NCBI RefSeq assembly: GCF_032027425.1
Contig: NZ_JAVSJA010000001.1
Coordinates: 3,670,001-3,734,000, forward strand
Length of the DNA: 64,000 nucleotides
Direction of reading: 5' to 3'
Source of the DNA: Microcystis wesenbergii NRERC-220
Lineage (GTDB): Bacteria; Cyanobacteriota; Cyanobacteriia; Cyanobacteriales; Microcystaceae
Shown here: one piece after another, positions 1 through 8,788 of the stretch
Numbering within the stretch: the first letter of the stretch is position 1
How the letters are laid out: each line of letters begins with the position of its first letter
Made by a program: the position numbers and the translations under genes
Notes under the pieces: model-generated
Told to the model about the DNA's origin: nothing
Databases searched by the model: none
Seen by the model: only the letters and a program-made list of their open reading frames with translations

Positions 1-2
1 TT

Positions 3-470
3 ACCGAAGCCTTAACCGAGTTGGAACCAGTCATAAAAACTACCTTTACCGTCGAGGAAATTCGCCAACTACTGCCCCATCGTTATCCCTTTGCCCTAGT
101 CGATCGTATTATTGACTATGTACCAGGTAAAAAAGCCGTTGGCCTAAAAAATGTCACGATCAACGAGCCTTTTTTCCCCGGTCATATTCCCAATCGTCCC
201 TTGATGCCGGGGGTGTTAATTGTTGAATCTATGGCCCAAGTGGGGGGAGTGATTTTGACCCAATTACCTGGGATGAAAGGAAAATTTTTTGCCTTCGCTG
301 GCATTGATAAAACCCGTTTTCGTCGTCCCGTGGTGCCAGGGGATCAATTGATCATGACGGTGGAATTATTATCCTTCAAGATGAATAAAATTGCTAAAAT
401 GCAAGGGGAAGCAAGAGTCGATGGGCAATTGGCCGCCCAGGGCGAAATGATGTTTTCCATCTTTGATTGA
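3..470 (+). CDS. fabZ: 3-hydroxyacyl-ACP dehydratase FabZ (5' end outside window)
   Basis: Dehydrates 3-hydroxyacyl-ACP to trans-2-enoyl-ACP in cytosolic type II fatty-acid synthesis. The protein has the hot-dog-fold signatures [11 protein letters not shown] and [16 protein letters not shown], which carry the catalytic His and Glu of the FabZ family. A TTG at 21 would give 149 residues, but the frame is open to the left edge and reads an acidic, FabZ-like leader, so the true start is probably upstream of the window. The next gene starts 3 bases after the stop, which suggests cotranscription. The family call is firm; the start is not. Confidence 0.95.
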   Translation, partial: TEALTELEPVIKTTFTVEEIRQLLPHRYPFALVDRIIDYVPGKKAVGLKNVTINEPFFPGHIPNRPLMPGVLIVESMAQVGGVILTQLPGMKGKFFAFAGIDKTRFRRPVVPGDQLIMTVELLSFKMNKIAKMQGEARVDGQLAAQGEMMFSIFD

Positions 471-473
471 CCT

Positions 474-1241
474 ATGAATTTTGATCGAGATCGTCTCCGA
501 CAAGAACTAAATTTATTTGCCATTCTAGGGGCTTTTATTACCAATATTTTCGCTAATATTTTCCCTCTCAACGGCGAAAATATCGGGGCTATCTCGAATA
601 CAGTTTTTCAAGATGTCTTAATTATTCCCGCTAATTATGCTTTTGCTATCTGGGGATTAATCTATCTGGGTTTAATTAGTCTGGGAATTTACCAAGCTTT
701 GGCTTTCAATAAAACTGAACCGCGTTTGCGTCGGTTAGGCTACGAATTAGCCATCGCTAGTGCTTGTCAGATTCTCTGGGTAATTCTCTTTCAATCTCGT
801 TTTTTTACCCTGTCTTTACTGGCAATGCTAGGCATTTTAATTCCTCTCATCCGGCTTTATCTTCGCTTAGAAATTAATCGCTTTATTGTCAATCGTAAAC
901 AGGGTTTATTAGTTAATGCTCCTATTAGTATTTATTTCGCTTGGATTACCGTAGCCACGATTGTCAACGTCGCTTCGGTGCTAGATTGGATCGACTGGCA
1001 GCGATGGGGTCTAACTGACCAGATCTGGACGGTAATAATTCTAGTTATTGGGGCGATAATTGCGATTTTAGTCGGTTTAAACCGAAAAGATCGGGCTTTT
1101 ATCGGGGTGTTTATCTGGGCTTTCTTGGCGATCGCTGTTAAACAGATTTCTCTGCCTCTAATTGCGGTAACAGCGATTATATTAGCGATTATCCTAACTT
1201 TTCTGGTTTTTAGTCGCAGTTTTCGTCCTCTGAGTCGTTAA
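474..1241 (+). CDS. TspO/MBR-like (tryptophan-rich sensory protein-like) membrane protein
   Basis: A 255-residue polytopic membrane protein with about seven hydrophobic segments. The stretch PANYAFAIWGLIYLGL near residues 52-67 resembles the conserved PxxxFxxxWxxLY region of TspO/translocator proteins, which bind tetrapyrroles. It is longer than a classical TspO of about 160 residues, as are many cyanobacterial proteins annotated as tryptophan-rich sensory protein. It starts 3 bases after fabZ and overlaps the convergent VOC gene by 4 bases. Membrane topology is clear from the sequence; the TspO relationship is by motif and moderate, and the ligand is unknown. Confidence 0.6.
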   Translation: MNFDRDRLRQELNLFAILGAFITNIFANIFPLNGENIGAISNTVFQDVLIIPANYAFAIWGLIYLGLISLGIYQALAFNKTEPRLRRLGYELAIASACQILWVILFQSRFFTLSLLAMLGILIPLIRLYLRLEINRFIVNRKQGLLVNAPISIYFAWITVATIVNVASVLDWIDWQRWGLTDQIWTVIILVIGAIIAILVGLNRKDRAFIGVFIWAFLAIAVKQISLPLIAVTAIILAIILTFLVFSRSFRPLSR

Positions 1242-1702
1242 GATGCGGGATCACAGCGAATTTCGACGATAAAGCCATCGGGATCGTAGAAGTAAACCCC
1301 TCTCCCAGTGGGACGGGTCACGGGTCCACTAGCAATGGTAATTCCCTGACTTTGTAGCACTTCTAGGGCAAAATCGAAGCCTTCGGGGGCAATATCGAAG
1401 GCTAAATGGTTGGCACGGGTAAAAGCGATTTCGGGATTGTCGTCGGGAGGGTTTAAATCTGGTTCCCAAAATAGGTCAATTACTGTACCATCGGGGGTGA
1501 TAAAATTGACCACTTTTCCCTGGGCAACTAATTCTTTTAAGGTGGTGGGAATTTTTTCCCCCACTAATTCCTCTAAGCCTAAAATTTCCCCATAAAAATG
1601 ACGAGAAGCCTCCATATCTTTGACGTTGAAAGCGATATGATGGACTTTTCGCAGTTGACCGATTTTGAGTTTTTTCGCGGTTACGGAAGGGCTAATAGTC
1701 AT
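1238..1702 (-). CDS. VOC-superfamily (glyoxalase/bleomycin-resistance fold) protein
   Basis: A 154-residue vicinal-oxygen-chelate protein. The N-terminal module has KVHHIAFNVKDMEASRHFYGEILG, shown here as the pattern HHIAFNV...FYGEILGL, and the second module has NHLAFDIAPEG followed by GRGVYFYDPDGFIVEIRCDP. The two His and the terminal Glu are the expected metal ligands of this fold. The substrate cannot be told from sequence. Its 3' end overlaps the convergent TspO-like gene by 4 bases. Upstream lies a cluster of imperfect CAGTAATCAGT repeats, so its promoter region is repeat-rich. Confidence 0.8.
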   Translation of the reverse strand: MTISPSVTAKKLKIGQLRKVHHIAFNVKDMEASRHFYGEILGLEELVGEKIPTTLKELVAQGKVVNFITPDGTVIDLFWEPDLNPPDDNPEIAFTRANHLAFDIAPEGFDFALEVLQSQGITIASGPVTRPTGRGVYFYDPDGFIVEIRCDPAS

Positions 1703-1741
1703 TTTAGTTATCAGTTATCAGTAAGGGGTTGGGGGATTTTT

Positions 1742-1861
1742 CAGTGAACAGTAATCAGTAATCAGTAATCAGTGAAAAGATAGCACTATTAATGTCATTT
1801 AATACTCCTCATTTAATACCGTTAACTGATCACTGATAACTGATCACTGATAACTGATCAG
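1742..1861. repeat. AT-rich repeat with CAGTAATCAGT / ACTGATAACTG arms
   Basis: The left part has tandem variants of CAGTAATCAGT and the right part has their inverted form (ACTGATCACTGATAACTG). Between them is a core containing TAGCACTATTAATGTCATT. The same arms and a similar core recur near 6587-6722 and 34711-34893, so this is a dispersed element and not simple low complexity. Confidence 0.6.
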
Positions 1862-1870
1862 GCTGACGAC

Positions 1871-2695
1871 TTAAGAGTTAATTTTTTGCAATAATTGCCG
1901 AATGGATTCCGCATCTTGGGCGTTGGGTAGGAGGGCAAGATAGAAGCCTAAATCCTGTTGTGCTTGGCTGAGTTGTCCAATTTGATAGTAAACTAAACCT
2001 CGATCGCGCAGCTCTAGGGGATGATTAGGAATGAGCAAAAGTAGCAGATCTAGTGTCCGAATTGTCTGAGACCATTGTTGACGATTCAGGTAAATATATT
2101 TTAAATTAGTCAGCAAACGTAATAAAATTTGCTGATTGGTAGCAATATTGAGAAAATGTTCTTCTAATTTAACTGGCTGTTGATAAACTTGACTTAATCT
2201 TTCTTGACAGTCCTGTTTAAATAAGATTTCACCACCGTGAAAGGGATCGACAAAAATTTCCACTTCCTCGAAATCGGGACGGATAATAAAATGGCCCGGC
2301 ATACCAATTCCTACCATGGGAAAATCGATCTGTTTGGCAATCTCTAAGTAGATAATCGAGAGAGTGAGCGGAATACCCGTGCGGCGATCAATTACGTTAT
2401 TTAAGTAGCTATTGCGGGGGTCATAGTAGTCTTGGGTATTACCGGTAAATTGTAAATCTTCAAACAAATATTGATTGATAATATTGACTATTTTTAAAGG
2501 ATATAATCTATCGGGTAAACGTTTTTTTACCTCGTCAGCCATTAAATTTATTCTATTTAAATAGTGATCAATATTGAGGTAAGGATATTCAAAATTGGCT
2601 ATTTGCAGGGCTGCCCGAGCTAGATTTATCTCGGGATCAGGATGTTGAATTGTTTCGATGAAGGCTTGGTATAAGAGTTCAAGGGTCATTAGCAA
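1871..2695 (-). CDS. SirB1-family protein (transglutaminase-like plus TPR)
   Basis: A 274-residue protein of the SirB1/transglutaminase-like family. Central residues about 95-170 hold RRTGIPLTLSIIYLEIAKQ and VGIGMPGHFIIRP, the signature of SirB1 N-terminal domains. The C-terminal 80 residues form TPR-like helices (LDLLLLLIPNHPLELRDRG and following). The active-site Cys of true transglutaminases is not evident, so a binding role is as likely as catalysis. It is a conserved cyanobacterial gene of unknown process. Its neighbours do not define an operon. Confidence 0.8.
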   Translation of the reverse strand: MLMTLELLYQAFIETIQHPDPEINLARAALQIANFEYPYLNIDHYLNRINLMADEVKKRLPDRLYPLKIVNIINQYLFEDLQFTGNTQDYYDPRNSYLNNVIDRRTGIPLTLSIIYLEIAKQIDFPMVGIGMPGHFIIRPDFEEVEIFVDPFHGGEILFKQDCQERLSQVYQQPVKLEEHFLNIATNQQILLRLLTNLKYIYLNRQQWSQTIRTLDLLLLLIPNHPLELRDRGLVYYQIGQLSQAQQDLGFYLALLPNAQDAESIRQLLQKINS

Positions 2696-2767
2696 AGGGT
2701 ATTAATCAGATTATCAACTATTTTAACCGATCTTTCCGGTTTTATCGCTTCTCTTTTCTGATCACCA

Positions 2768-3580
2768 TTAAAGATTCAGTGATTTAGATGAGCTTTCCCG
2801 GGAGAAGTAGCGAGTAATCTTGTCAAGGTCTAGATTAACTACCGCTTTTTCTAAAGGGATCGTGCGACAATTTTTATTTTGATTCTGCACTTGATAAACT
2901 AATTGATTTGTCCAATCTAAAGCAGTTAACCAACCACTTTGAGGATGATAAACCCCAGTTTCAATGTCTAGCCAACCGCTGCCGCGAGCCAGTTGCCCCG
3001 GTTTGACATCGGGAAAGGTAAAGGTTAAAGTATGACCTGTGATAATTAGTTTATCCTTGAAATAGGCTTGGGTCATGGTATGAAATTCGTTTCTAATCCA
3101 ACAAAACTGCTCGTTTGTTTGCTGTTCAAGGGGATATTCTGGGTGTACTCCCGCATGAACTAACCAAATATCTCCTAGGTCTAAATAAGCGGGTAGGGAT
3201 TGGAACCAATTGATATGCTCAGCGGGTATATTGTTATTATAACTTAGTAGTGTCGCCGCCCCGCCACTCTCGATCCAGCCGTTTAACCATTTTTCAGAAA
3301 CTTCTTTTCCTGCCAAAGCTTTTAAGAGCATATATTCATGATTTCCTAGGAGACATTGGTAGTTATTTTTGATGACAAAATCCACCACTTCTAAGCTCTG
3401 CTGTCCTCGATCGATTAAATCTCCCAGAAAATAAACCTCATCTTTACTATCAGGGGCAACTCGGTTTAATAGTCGCAAAAGTGCCTGAAAACTGCCATGC
3501 ACATCTCCGATAATAATACGGCGCGGTTCTTGAGTCTGTTTCCCTATTTTTCTAAAAAACACACACCCCTCTCTAATCAA
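2768..3580 (-). CDS. PPP-family serine/threonine protein phosphatase
   Basis: A 270-residue metallophosphoesterase of the PPP (PP1/PP2A/bacterial PrpA-like) type. The three canonical motifs are present in order: GDVHGSFQAL, GDLIDRGQQS and GNHEYM, followed by HAGVHPE and TGHT, which supply metal ligands. It should dephosphorylate phosphoproteins or phosphorylated small ligands in the cytosol. The start was taken at the ATG giving MIREGC; a later start is possible because the domain begins only near residue 20. Confidence 0.85.
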   Translation of the reverse strand: MIREGCVFFRKIGKQTQEPRRIIIGDVHGSFQALLRLLNRVAPDSKDEVYFLGDLIDRGQQSLEVVDFVIKNNYQCLLGNHEYMLLKALAGKEVSEKWLNGWIESGGAATLLSYNNNIPAEHINWFQSLPAYLDLGDIWLVHAGVHPEYPLEQQTNEQFCWIRNEFHTMTQAYFKDKLIITGHTLTFTFPDVKPGQLARGSGWLDIETGVYHPQSGWLTALDWTNQLVYQVQNQNKNCRTIPLEKAVVNLDLDKITRYFSRESSSKSLNL

Positions 3581-3927
3581 TGAGATTGCTACTCTTTTAT
3601 CGCTAAAAAAGTAGTTTTTATGTAGTCTTAATTTTATTATAGGACAAAGCTTTCCCTCTGACAGTCACTCCCTTCTAAGAACCGCCAGAGAAAGGCTGTA
3701 ATTGTTTTGTAAAGTATTTTGGCAATCTCTGGACAGGGAGCGGACAGGTTATGGTATGATTTTTTTATGATCAGTTTTTATATAATTGGACTTAAGCAAT
3801 TATTTTTACACGCAAAGATTCCCATTATATAAAAAAGTATCTCAAAAAAATGCACACTTGTCAAGCATCATCAAAAAAAAAGTTTTTTTTTGAGATTATA
3901 ATCAAAAAAAATTAGATTTCTGCTTCT
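3581..3927. other. Intergenic region with phased A-tracts and an A9/T9 palindrome
   Basis: This 347-base divergent region separates the phosphatase gene from nagA. It contains three TCAAAAAAA tracts starting near 3842, 3871 and 3902, spaced about 29-31 bases, and a perfect palindrome at 3871-3893 with 11-base arms around a single G. Phased A-tracts at roughly three helical turns predict DNA bending. No small ORF or RNA gene was recognised. Confidence 0.5.
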
Positions 3928-5079
3928 ATGATAACCCTAATTAACGCTAGAATTCCCGCCCATCAGGATCGACAACAAATAGAGATAAATGCTGCTGGAA
4001 AGATCGAGAGAATCACGGAGATGGGGGGAAAGACAAGAGGGGAAAAGATTATCGATATGGAAGGGGATTGGCTATCGTTGGGAGGAGTAGATTTACAGAT
4101 CAACGGAGGGTTAGGATTAGCATTTCCCGACTTAGAAATAACAGATCTAGAAAAGTTAGATAAGATTAGCGATTATCTTGGGAATCAAGGAATTGATGGT
4201 TATCTTCCCACCTTAGTCACCACGTCTGTGGAGAAATTTCAAAAATCCCTCTCAGTAATTGCCAAATATATCGAGAAACAGAAACAGGAAAATCGAGGGA
4301 GCGCGCAGGTTTTAGGAGTACATTTAGAGGGACCATTTTTAAACTATGAAAAAAGGGGGGCGCATCCGGGACAATATCTTTTAAACCCAAGTATGGAAAC
4401 AATAGATAAAATCTTTGGGGACTACTTATCGATCGTAAAAATTATCACCCTAGCCCCAGAATTAGATAGTAGCGGTATGGTGATTAAATACCTAAGCGAT
4501 CGAGGGATTACCGTCAGCTTAGGACATTCGCAAGCGAGTCAAGAAATAGCCAAAAAAGCCTTTTTACAGGGTGCAAAAATGGTTACTCATGCCTTCAATG
4601 CCATGCCTCCTTTACACCATCGTCAACCGGGGTTATTAGGGGAAGCAATTATCAATCCCGATGTGTATTGTGGGTTAATTGCCGATGGTCAACACATCCA
4701 TCCAACCATGATAGAATTATTACTAAAAGCCAGTAATTATCATCGAGGAATTTTCTTAGTTAGTGATGCTTTAGCGCCGATCGGTTTAGGTGATGGTGTC
4801 TATCCCTGGGATGAGAGAGAAATTGAAGTTAAACAGGGAACAGCAAGACTTTTTGACGGTACTTTAGCGGGAACAACCTTACCCTTATTACAAGGAGTAG
4901 CCAATTTAGTTAACTGGGGAATATGTGATTTAGAAACGGCGATTCTTCTAGGGACAGAATCCCCCAGAAAAGCGATCGGATTAGCGGGTTTATCGGTGGG
5001 ACAACCTGCCAACTTTTTGCGCTGGCAATCGGCATCAAATTGGGAAAGATTGGATTTCCGCCAGCATTTTGTACTCTAA
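3928..5079 (+). CDS. nagA: N-acetylglucosamine-6-phosphate deacetylase
   Basis: Hydrolyses GlcNAc-6-phosphate to glucosamine-6-phosphate and acetate in amino-sugar recycling. The 383-residue amidohydrolase shows the NagA metal and substrate motifs in order: VDLQINGG, HLEGPFLN, SLGHSQAS, THAFNAMPPLHHRQPG, ADGQHIHP and VSDALAPIG, the last carrying the catalytic Asp. Length fits the family. The 3' end overlaps the convergent downstream gene by 45 bases. No other nag gene is adjacent. Confidence 0.93.
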   Translation: MITLINARIPAHQDRQQIEINAAGKIERITEMGGKTRGEKIIDMEGDWLSLGGVDLQINGGLGLAFPDLEITDLEKLDKISDYLGNQGIDGYLPTLVTTSVEKFQKSLSVIAKYIEKQKQENRGSAQVLGVHLEGPFLNYEKRGAHPGQYLLNPSMETIDKIFGDYLSIVKIITLAPELDSSGMVIKYLSDRGITVSLGHSQASQEIAKKAFLQGAKMVTHAFNAMPPLHHRQPGLLGEAIINPDVYCGLIADGQHIHPTMIELLLKASNYHRGIFLVSDALAPIGLGDGVYPWDEREIEVKQGTARLFDGTLAGTTLPLLQGVANLVNWGICDLETAILLGTESPRKAIGLAGLSVGQPANFLRWQSASNWERLDFRQHFVL

Positions 5080-5478
5080 CTGTTGAATGAGGGTATCGAG
5101 AGCCACTTCGAGGCGATCAAAACATTCAGGAGGGGAAAGATCGGGTTGAAAATAAATCAATTTTACCTGACCATCACCGATAGCAACTATAGCCACTTCT
5201 TCGCTGGGATTATAGCGATAAATAATCCCAAGCATCTCTTGAATTTTGCGATTAACCTGGCGATTTAATTTCTCTAGAGCCTCCCTAGAACAACAGACAA
5301 AATGGGGCTGAGGTTTAAGATCGATGCCCAGGGTTTCTTGAGCATCTTCTCCCCATTCCGAGAGTAACCCCCACATTAAACCGGCTAATTCCTGTTGATT
5401 TTCTTGCACGAATTGATCTAATTGATAGCGCCATTGATTAGCGGGATCATCGGGGATTGGTTGTTCAAATCTCATCAT
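5035..5478 (-). CDS. Conserved cyanobacterial protein, possibly CcmS-like carboxysome chaperone
   Basis: A 147-residue soluble protein with no membrane segment or signal peptide. Features include WRYQLDQFVQENQQELAGLMWG near the start (residues about 16-37), GIDLKPQPHFVCC and GDGQVKLIYFQP. From memory these resemble the cyanobacterial family now named CcmS (beta-carboxysome assembly chaperone), but I could not check an alignment. It overlaps the 3' end of nagA by 45 bases in convergent orientation. Treat the function as tentative; conservation in cyanobacteria is more certain than the name. Confidence 0.6.
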   Translation of the reverse strand: MMRFEQPIPDDPANQWRYQLDQFVQENQQELAGLMWGLLSEWGEDAQETLGIDLKPQPHFVCCSREALEKLNRQVNRKIQEMLGIIYRYNPSEEVAIVAIGDGQVKLIYFQPDLSPPECFDRLEVALDTLIQQLEYKMLAEIQSFPI

Positions 5479-5518
5479 TAGCCTCTTTTCAGTTATCAGT
5501 TATCAGTTATCAGTTCTT

Positions 5519-5560
5519 AATAAGGGGGGGAAGCTGACAATTTTTAACACCTACCCACTT
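5519..5560. repeat. Solo right half of the TAAGTAG MITE-like element
   Basis: The sequence AAGGGGGG, then CTGACAATTTTTAACACCTA and a degenerate CCACTTA end, matches the right halves of the elements at 7871-7976 and 38031-38208. It runs into the stop codon of the aldo/keto reductase gene. The left half is missing. Confidence 0.5.
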
Positions 5561-6572
5561 AACGACGGTACTCATCACCGCAATCACCAATTAACTGCAA
5601 TAAATCCCGGGATTTTTGCAAGACATGATCAATTTTTTGATAGTCTTGGGCAGATAATTGAAAATCGAAAATACGGGCATTTTCTGCGATATGTTCGGCA
5701 ACGCCCAAACGCACCCCGATAATTGCCCCGGCTACGGCTTTTTGTTCGAGAACGTAACGCACTGCCACATTAGGAATGGTGACATGATAGGAATCAGCGA
5801 TCGCTTTAAGAACGGTTAATAATTCTTGGAATAATTGCCAGTTTCCCCAAGCATTGATCATGTTTTTATATTTCCGTAAACTAGCGGTATTGAGACTCAT
5901 GGGATTGGGTTCAGGATGACCGAGATATTTTGCCCCTAATAAGCCTCCTGCTAGAGTACCATAGGCGAGTAGATAGATGTTATGTTCTTGGCAAAATTGT
6001 GCCATTTTGACGAGGGGACGGCGATCGATTAGAGAAAACTGGACTTGATTGGAGACTATTTTAATCCCGGTGCTGAGAATAATTTTTAAATGTTCCGTGT
6101 CGAAATTAGTCAATGCCAGGTGTTTAATTTTGCCTTCCTGTTGTAATTCTCCTAAAAAATATAAGGCATCTAGATAATTTTTATCGCGATAATCCCACCA
6201 GTGAAACTGCAATAAATCGAGACTATCCACATCCATACGACGCAGGGAAATAGCGATATTTTTTGCGACTATTTCCTTAGTCATTTTACCCGGACGGGGA
6301 ACCCATTTAGTGAAAGCTTGCAGATTATTTAAAGCATCAATGCCCCTTTGGGCAACTAATTGACGACGAAATTCACCGATAAAATCTTCGGCTGGACCGT
6401 AATGATCGGCCAGATCCCAAGTGGTGAAACCGGCATCTAGATAGGAGAACATACTAGGGATCGCTTTTTGGGGTGCGATCGAACCATGGGCGCCTGAAAC
6501 CTGCCACATTCCGTTCAAAATACGGCAAATTTCCAGATCGGGGGTAAACTGTAAGCGACGAGATTCGGACAT
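5559..6572 (-). CDS. Aldo/keto reductase
   Basis: A 337-residue TIM-barrel oxidoreductase of the AKR superfamily, NADPH-dependent by family. Motifs include TWDLADHYGPAED (the Asp/Tyr of the active site), AFTKWVPRPGK (Lys) and LQFHWWDY (the conserved His region), plus QVQFSLIDRRP and AVRYVLEQKAVAGAIIG in the cofactor-binding half. The substrate is not predictable. The stop codon lies in a MITE-like repeat half, so the gene's last codons adjoin repeat DNA. Upstream is a repeat-rich spacer. Confidence 0.88.
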   Translation of the reverse strand: MSESRRLQFTPDLEICRILNGMWQVSGAHGSIAPQKAIPSMFSYLDAGFTTWDLADHYGPAEDFIGEFRRQLVAQRGIDALNNLQAFTKWVPRPGKMTKEIVAKNIAISLRRMDVDSLDLLQFHWWDYRDKNYLDALYFLGELQQEGKIKHLALTNFDTEHLKIILSTGIKIVSNQVQFSLIDRRPLVKMAQFCQEHNIYLLAYGTLAGGLLGAKYLGHPEPNPMSLNTASLRKYKNMINAWGNWQLFQELLTVLKAIADSYHVTIPNVAVRYVLEQKAVAGAIIGVRLGVAEHIAENARIFDFQLSAQDYQKIDHVLQKSRDLLQLIGDCGDEYRR

Positions 6573-6586
6573 GGGGACTTTTCAGT

Positions 6587-6722
6587 GTTGCCAAAGGCAC
6601 GGCGTAGCCGTCCAGTAAACAGTAAACAGTAATCAGTGAAAAGACAGCAGAAAACTGTCATTGAATACTGCTCACTTAATATTCTATTCTCCTACTGACC
6701 ACTGATCACCGATTACTGATTC
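6587..6722. repeat. Second copy of the CAGTAATCAGT-armed repeat
   Basis: Contains CAGTAAACAGTAATCAGTG, a core with AAAAGACAGCA and GTCATTGAATACTGCTCAC, and inverted arms ACTGATCACCGATTACTG. The organisation matches the copies at 1742-1861 and 34711-34893. A small palindrome GGCACGGCGTAGCCGTCC precedes it. Confidence 0.5.
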
Positions 6723-6823
6723 AAGACAGATCGATCGTCCCTGTCTGGAAAAACGCTGCAAAGGGGAAGACCTTCGCAAAAATCTCCCCCTTTTTGGGTT
6801 TTTGCTGCTCAATTTTTGCCTGG

Positions 6824-7141
6824 TTAATATTCCACTTCCAATCGCGCTGCGGTGACAGCATCAAAAGCGAAAGCGAGAACTATAGGCATAGGACAAGCGA
6901 GGATGACACAGAGAATTAAAGCTGTCACAGTCAATCCGATCGCCATTCCTAACCAAAGTTTTTCGGCAGGGGATAGACCTTTTTGGCGCTTAATTTTTTG
7001 TAACACTTTGGTGGGAATTGGTTCTGGCATCACGGCATTGGGAGGGAATGCCCAATAATTACTGTAGCGTTCGAGAAATAGCTCTGTCCAGCCGTTTTCT
7101 TGACACCATTCTTGAATCCATGGTTCGTGAAAGTGTTTCAT
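6824..7141 (-). CDS. Small membrane protein of unknown function
   Basis: A 105-residue protein I do not recognise. Residues 1-60 are soluble, Trp-rich and Pro-rich (EPWIQEWCQENGWTEL; WAFPPNAVMPEPIP). Residues about 63-95 form one long or two short hydrophobic segments (LWLGMAIGLTVTALILCVIL and following). A membrane anchor with a cytosolic N-terminal part fits. It is probably a conserved cyanobacterial protein, but no family motif was seen. It stands alone between repeat DNA and the cyclo-ligase gene. Confidence 0.55.
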   Translation of the reverse strand: MKHFHEPWIQEWCQENGWTELFLERYSNYWAFPPNAVMPEPIPTKVLQKIKRQKGLSPAEKLWLGMAIGLTVTALILCVILACPMPIVLAFAFDAVTAARLEVEY

Positions 7142-7287
7142 TGCTTCCCTGTTGACTTTTTCCGGTGATTACTATAAACATCTCCTGATGTGAATTTCAT
7201 CCTAGCAAAGCTATCTTAAGGGTCGATCGGATTCAATAAAACTTAATATATCTGGGGATTGGGTGTGAGGGAATAGGGAAATAATTG

Positions 7288-7848
7288 TTAAAAAATTTCG
7301 GTTCTCGATTCGGTACAGATTGCCTGTAATTTTTGGTCCCAAGTATCGAGGGGAAGGGTATCGAGATAGGCAAAGTCAAAGACAATCCCGATCGAGGGGA
7401 TAGCTTGCCATTCGGGGGAATTTAAGAGACGATCAAAATAACCTCCCCCGTAACCTAAGCGATAACCTTGGCGATCACAAGCGACGGCGGGAATTAACAG
7501 TAAGTCCACTTCGGCAGGTAAAATGAGAGGGGCGATCGCTGTTGGTTCGTAGATGCCATAACGATTTAATTCTAGGGGATCGTCGGCAGTCCAACAGTGC
7601 CAAGTCAGGCTATCTCCGTCACAACGGGGAAAACCCCAGCGATGGTGTTGGGAAAATAAGGAACTTAAATCCGGCTCCTGACGATAACTGAAGTAAGCGA
7701 GAATGGTTTTAGCGTGGTGAAAGAGGGGTAAAGATTGTAAATTTTTGCAAAGTTGCTGACTATTTTCTTGCCAAATATGCTTAGGAAGCGTTCGTCTTTG
7801 GGTAATTAGTTGTTTGCGTAATTGGGCTTTTTTGGTAGCAGAATCCAT
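7288..7848 (-). CDS. 5-formyltetrahydrofolate cyclo-ligase
   Basis: Converts 5-formyl-THF to 5,10-methenyl-THF with ATP, returning a dead-end folate to one-carbon metabolism. The 186-residue length is typical. Signatures are the N-terminal KAQLRKQLITQRR, AYFSYRQEPDL, LLIPAVACDRQGYRLGYGGG and YFDRLL, the Gly-rich ATP/phosphate loop of the family. Cytosolic. The start follows the sequence ATGGATTCTGC, with the common MDSATKKAQLR beginning. Confidence 0.92.
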   Translation of the reverse strand: MDSATKKAQLRKQLITQRRTLPKHIWQENSQQLCKNLQSLPLFHHAKTILAYFSYRQEPDLSSLFSQHHRWGFPRCDGDSLTWHCWTADDPLELNRYGIYEPTAIAPLILPAEVDLLLIPAVACDRQGYRLGYGGGYFDRLLNSPEWQAIPSIGIVFDFAYLDTLPLDTWDQKLQAICTESRTEIF

Positions 7849-7870
7849 AAAATAAAGATAAATAGGAGAG

Positions 7871-7976
7871 TAAGTAGCTGGTTATAATTAAATTGAAGAT
7901 GGATCCCCCCTTAATCCCCCCTTAATCCCCCCTTATTAAGGGGGGAATCTGACAGTTTTTAACACCTAACTACTTA
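7871..7976. repeat. MITE-like element with TAAGTAG terminal repeats (short copy)
   Basis: Begins TAAGTAGCTGGTTATAATTA and ends with CTACTTA, the inverse of its first seven bases. It holds a C6/G6 hairpin (CCCCCCTTATTAAGGGGGG) preceded by tandem CCCCCCTTAAT units. It matches the ends and centre of the longer element at 38031-38208. The glutaredoxin start codon lies 10 bases after it, so it replaces the usual upstream region of that gene. Confidence 0.65.
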
Positions 7977-7985
7977 GTAAGAACG

Positions 7986-8303
7986 ATGCTAAATCTATTT
8001 AACTCGCTTTTTGGGCGTTATAACGAGAATATCAAGGCCAATGTGGAAATTTATACTTGGGCAACTTGTCCCTACTGTATTCGGGCCAAATGGTTGCTGG
8101 GTTGGAAAGGAGTAAAATACACCGAATACAAGATCGATGGGGATGAAAGCGCACGTCAAGCCATGGCCGAACGGTCCAACGGTAAACGCAGTGTACCACA
8201 GATTTTTATTAATAATGAACATATCGGTGGTTGTGATGATTTGTATGCTTTGGATGGTCAGAAAAAATTAGATAATTTACTGGCTAAATGTGGGACTATC
8301 TAA
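7986..8303 (+). CDS. grxC: Glutaredoxin 3 (dithiol)
   Basis: A 105-residue thioredoxin-fold protein that reduces disulfides and glutathione mixed disulfides with GSH. The active site C28-P-Y-C31 lies in TWATCPYCIRAKWLL. The cis-Pro loop KRSVPQIFINNEHIGGCDDL carries the GSH-binding TVP/GG features of class I glutaredoxins (here SVP and GG). An N-terminal extension of about 18 residues precedes the fold. The 3' end overlaps the tadA start by 16 bases, suggesting translational coupling. Confidence 0.93.
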   Translation: MLNLFNSLFGRYNENIKANVEIYTWATCPYCIRAKWLLGWKGVKYTEYKIDGDESARQAMAERSNGKRSVPQIFINNEHIGGCDDLYALDGQKKLDNLLAKCGTI

Positions 8304-8776
8304 AGTCTATTGATGAAAAAGCCTATGAGAAACATCGGCAATGGATGCAGTTAGCTTTAAATTTAGCGGCAACTGCGGGGGATCGGGGTGATGTACCTGT
8401 GGGAGCGGTTATCGTGGATAAACAGGGACATTTAATCGCTCAAGGGGCTAATTGCAAGGAAAAACACCATGATCCCACCGCTCACGCTGAAATTCTGGCG
8501 ATTCGTGCCGCTAGTCAAGTTTTAGGCAATTGGCACTTAAATGATTGTACCCTCTACGTCACCCTCGAACCCTGTCCCATGTGTGCCGGGGCAATTATTC
8601 AGGCTAGGCTAGGATTATTAGTGTACGGTGCTGACGATCCGAAAACAGGAGTTATCCGCACTGTGGCTAATTTTATTGATAGTCCTTTTTCTAACCATCG
8701 TTTACCGGTAATCGCGGGAATTTTAGCTAAGGAATCGGGGGAATTATTACAAACATGGTTTGAGAAAAAAAGATGA
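8288..8776 (+). CDS. tadA: tRNA adenosine(34) deaminase TadA
   Basis: Deaminates A34 to inosine in tRNA-Arg(ACG). The zinc-binding deaminase motifs are H66-A-E68 (HAEILAIRAA) and P95-C-P-M-C99 (EPCPMCAGAI). The 162-residue length matches the family. I used the ATG at 8288, inside the glutaredoxin gene in another frame; a shorter start near MQLALNLA (residue 20) is possible but would trim the first helix. The overlap suggests coupling to grxC. Confidence 0.93.
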   Translation: MWDYLKSIDEKAYEKHRQWMQLALNLAATAGDRGDVPVGAVIVDKQGHLIAQGANCKEKHHDPTAHAEILAIRAASQVLGNWHLNDCTLYVTLEPCPMCAGAIIQARLGLLVYGADDPKTGVIRTVANFIDSPFSNHRLPVIAGILAKESGELLQTWFEKKR

Positions 8777-8788
8777 GAGACATTCCTC

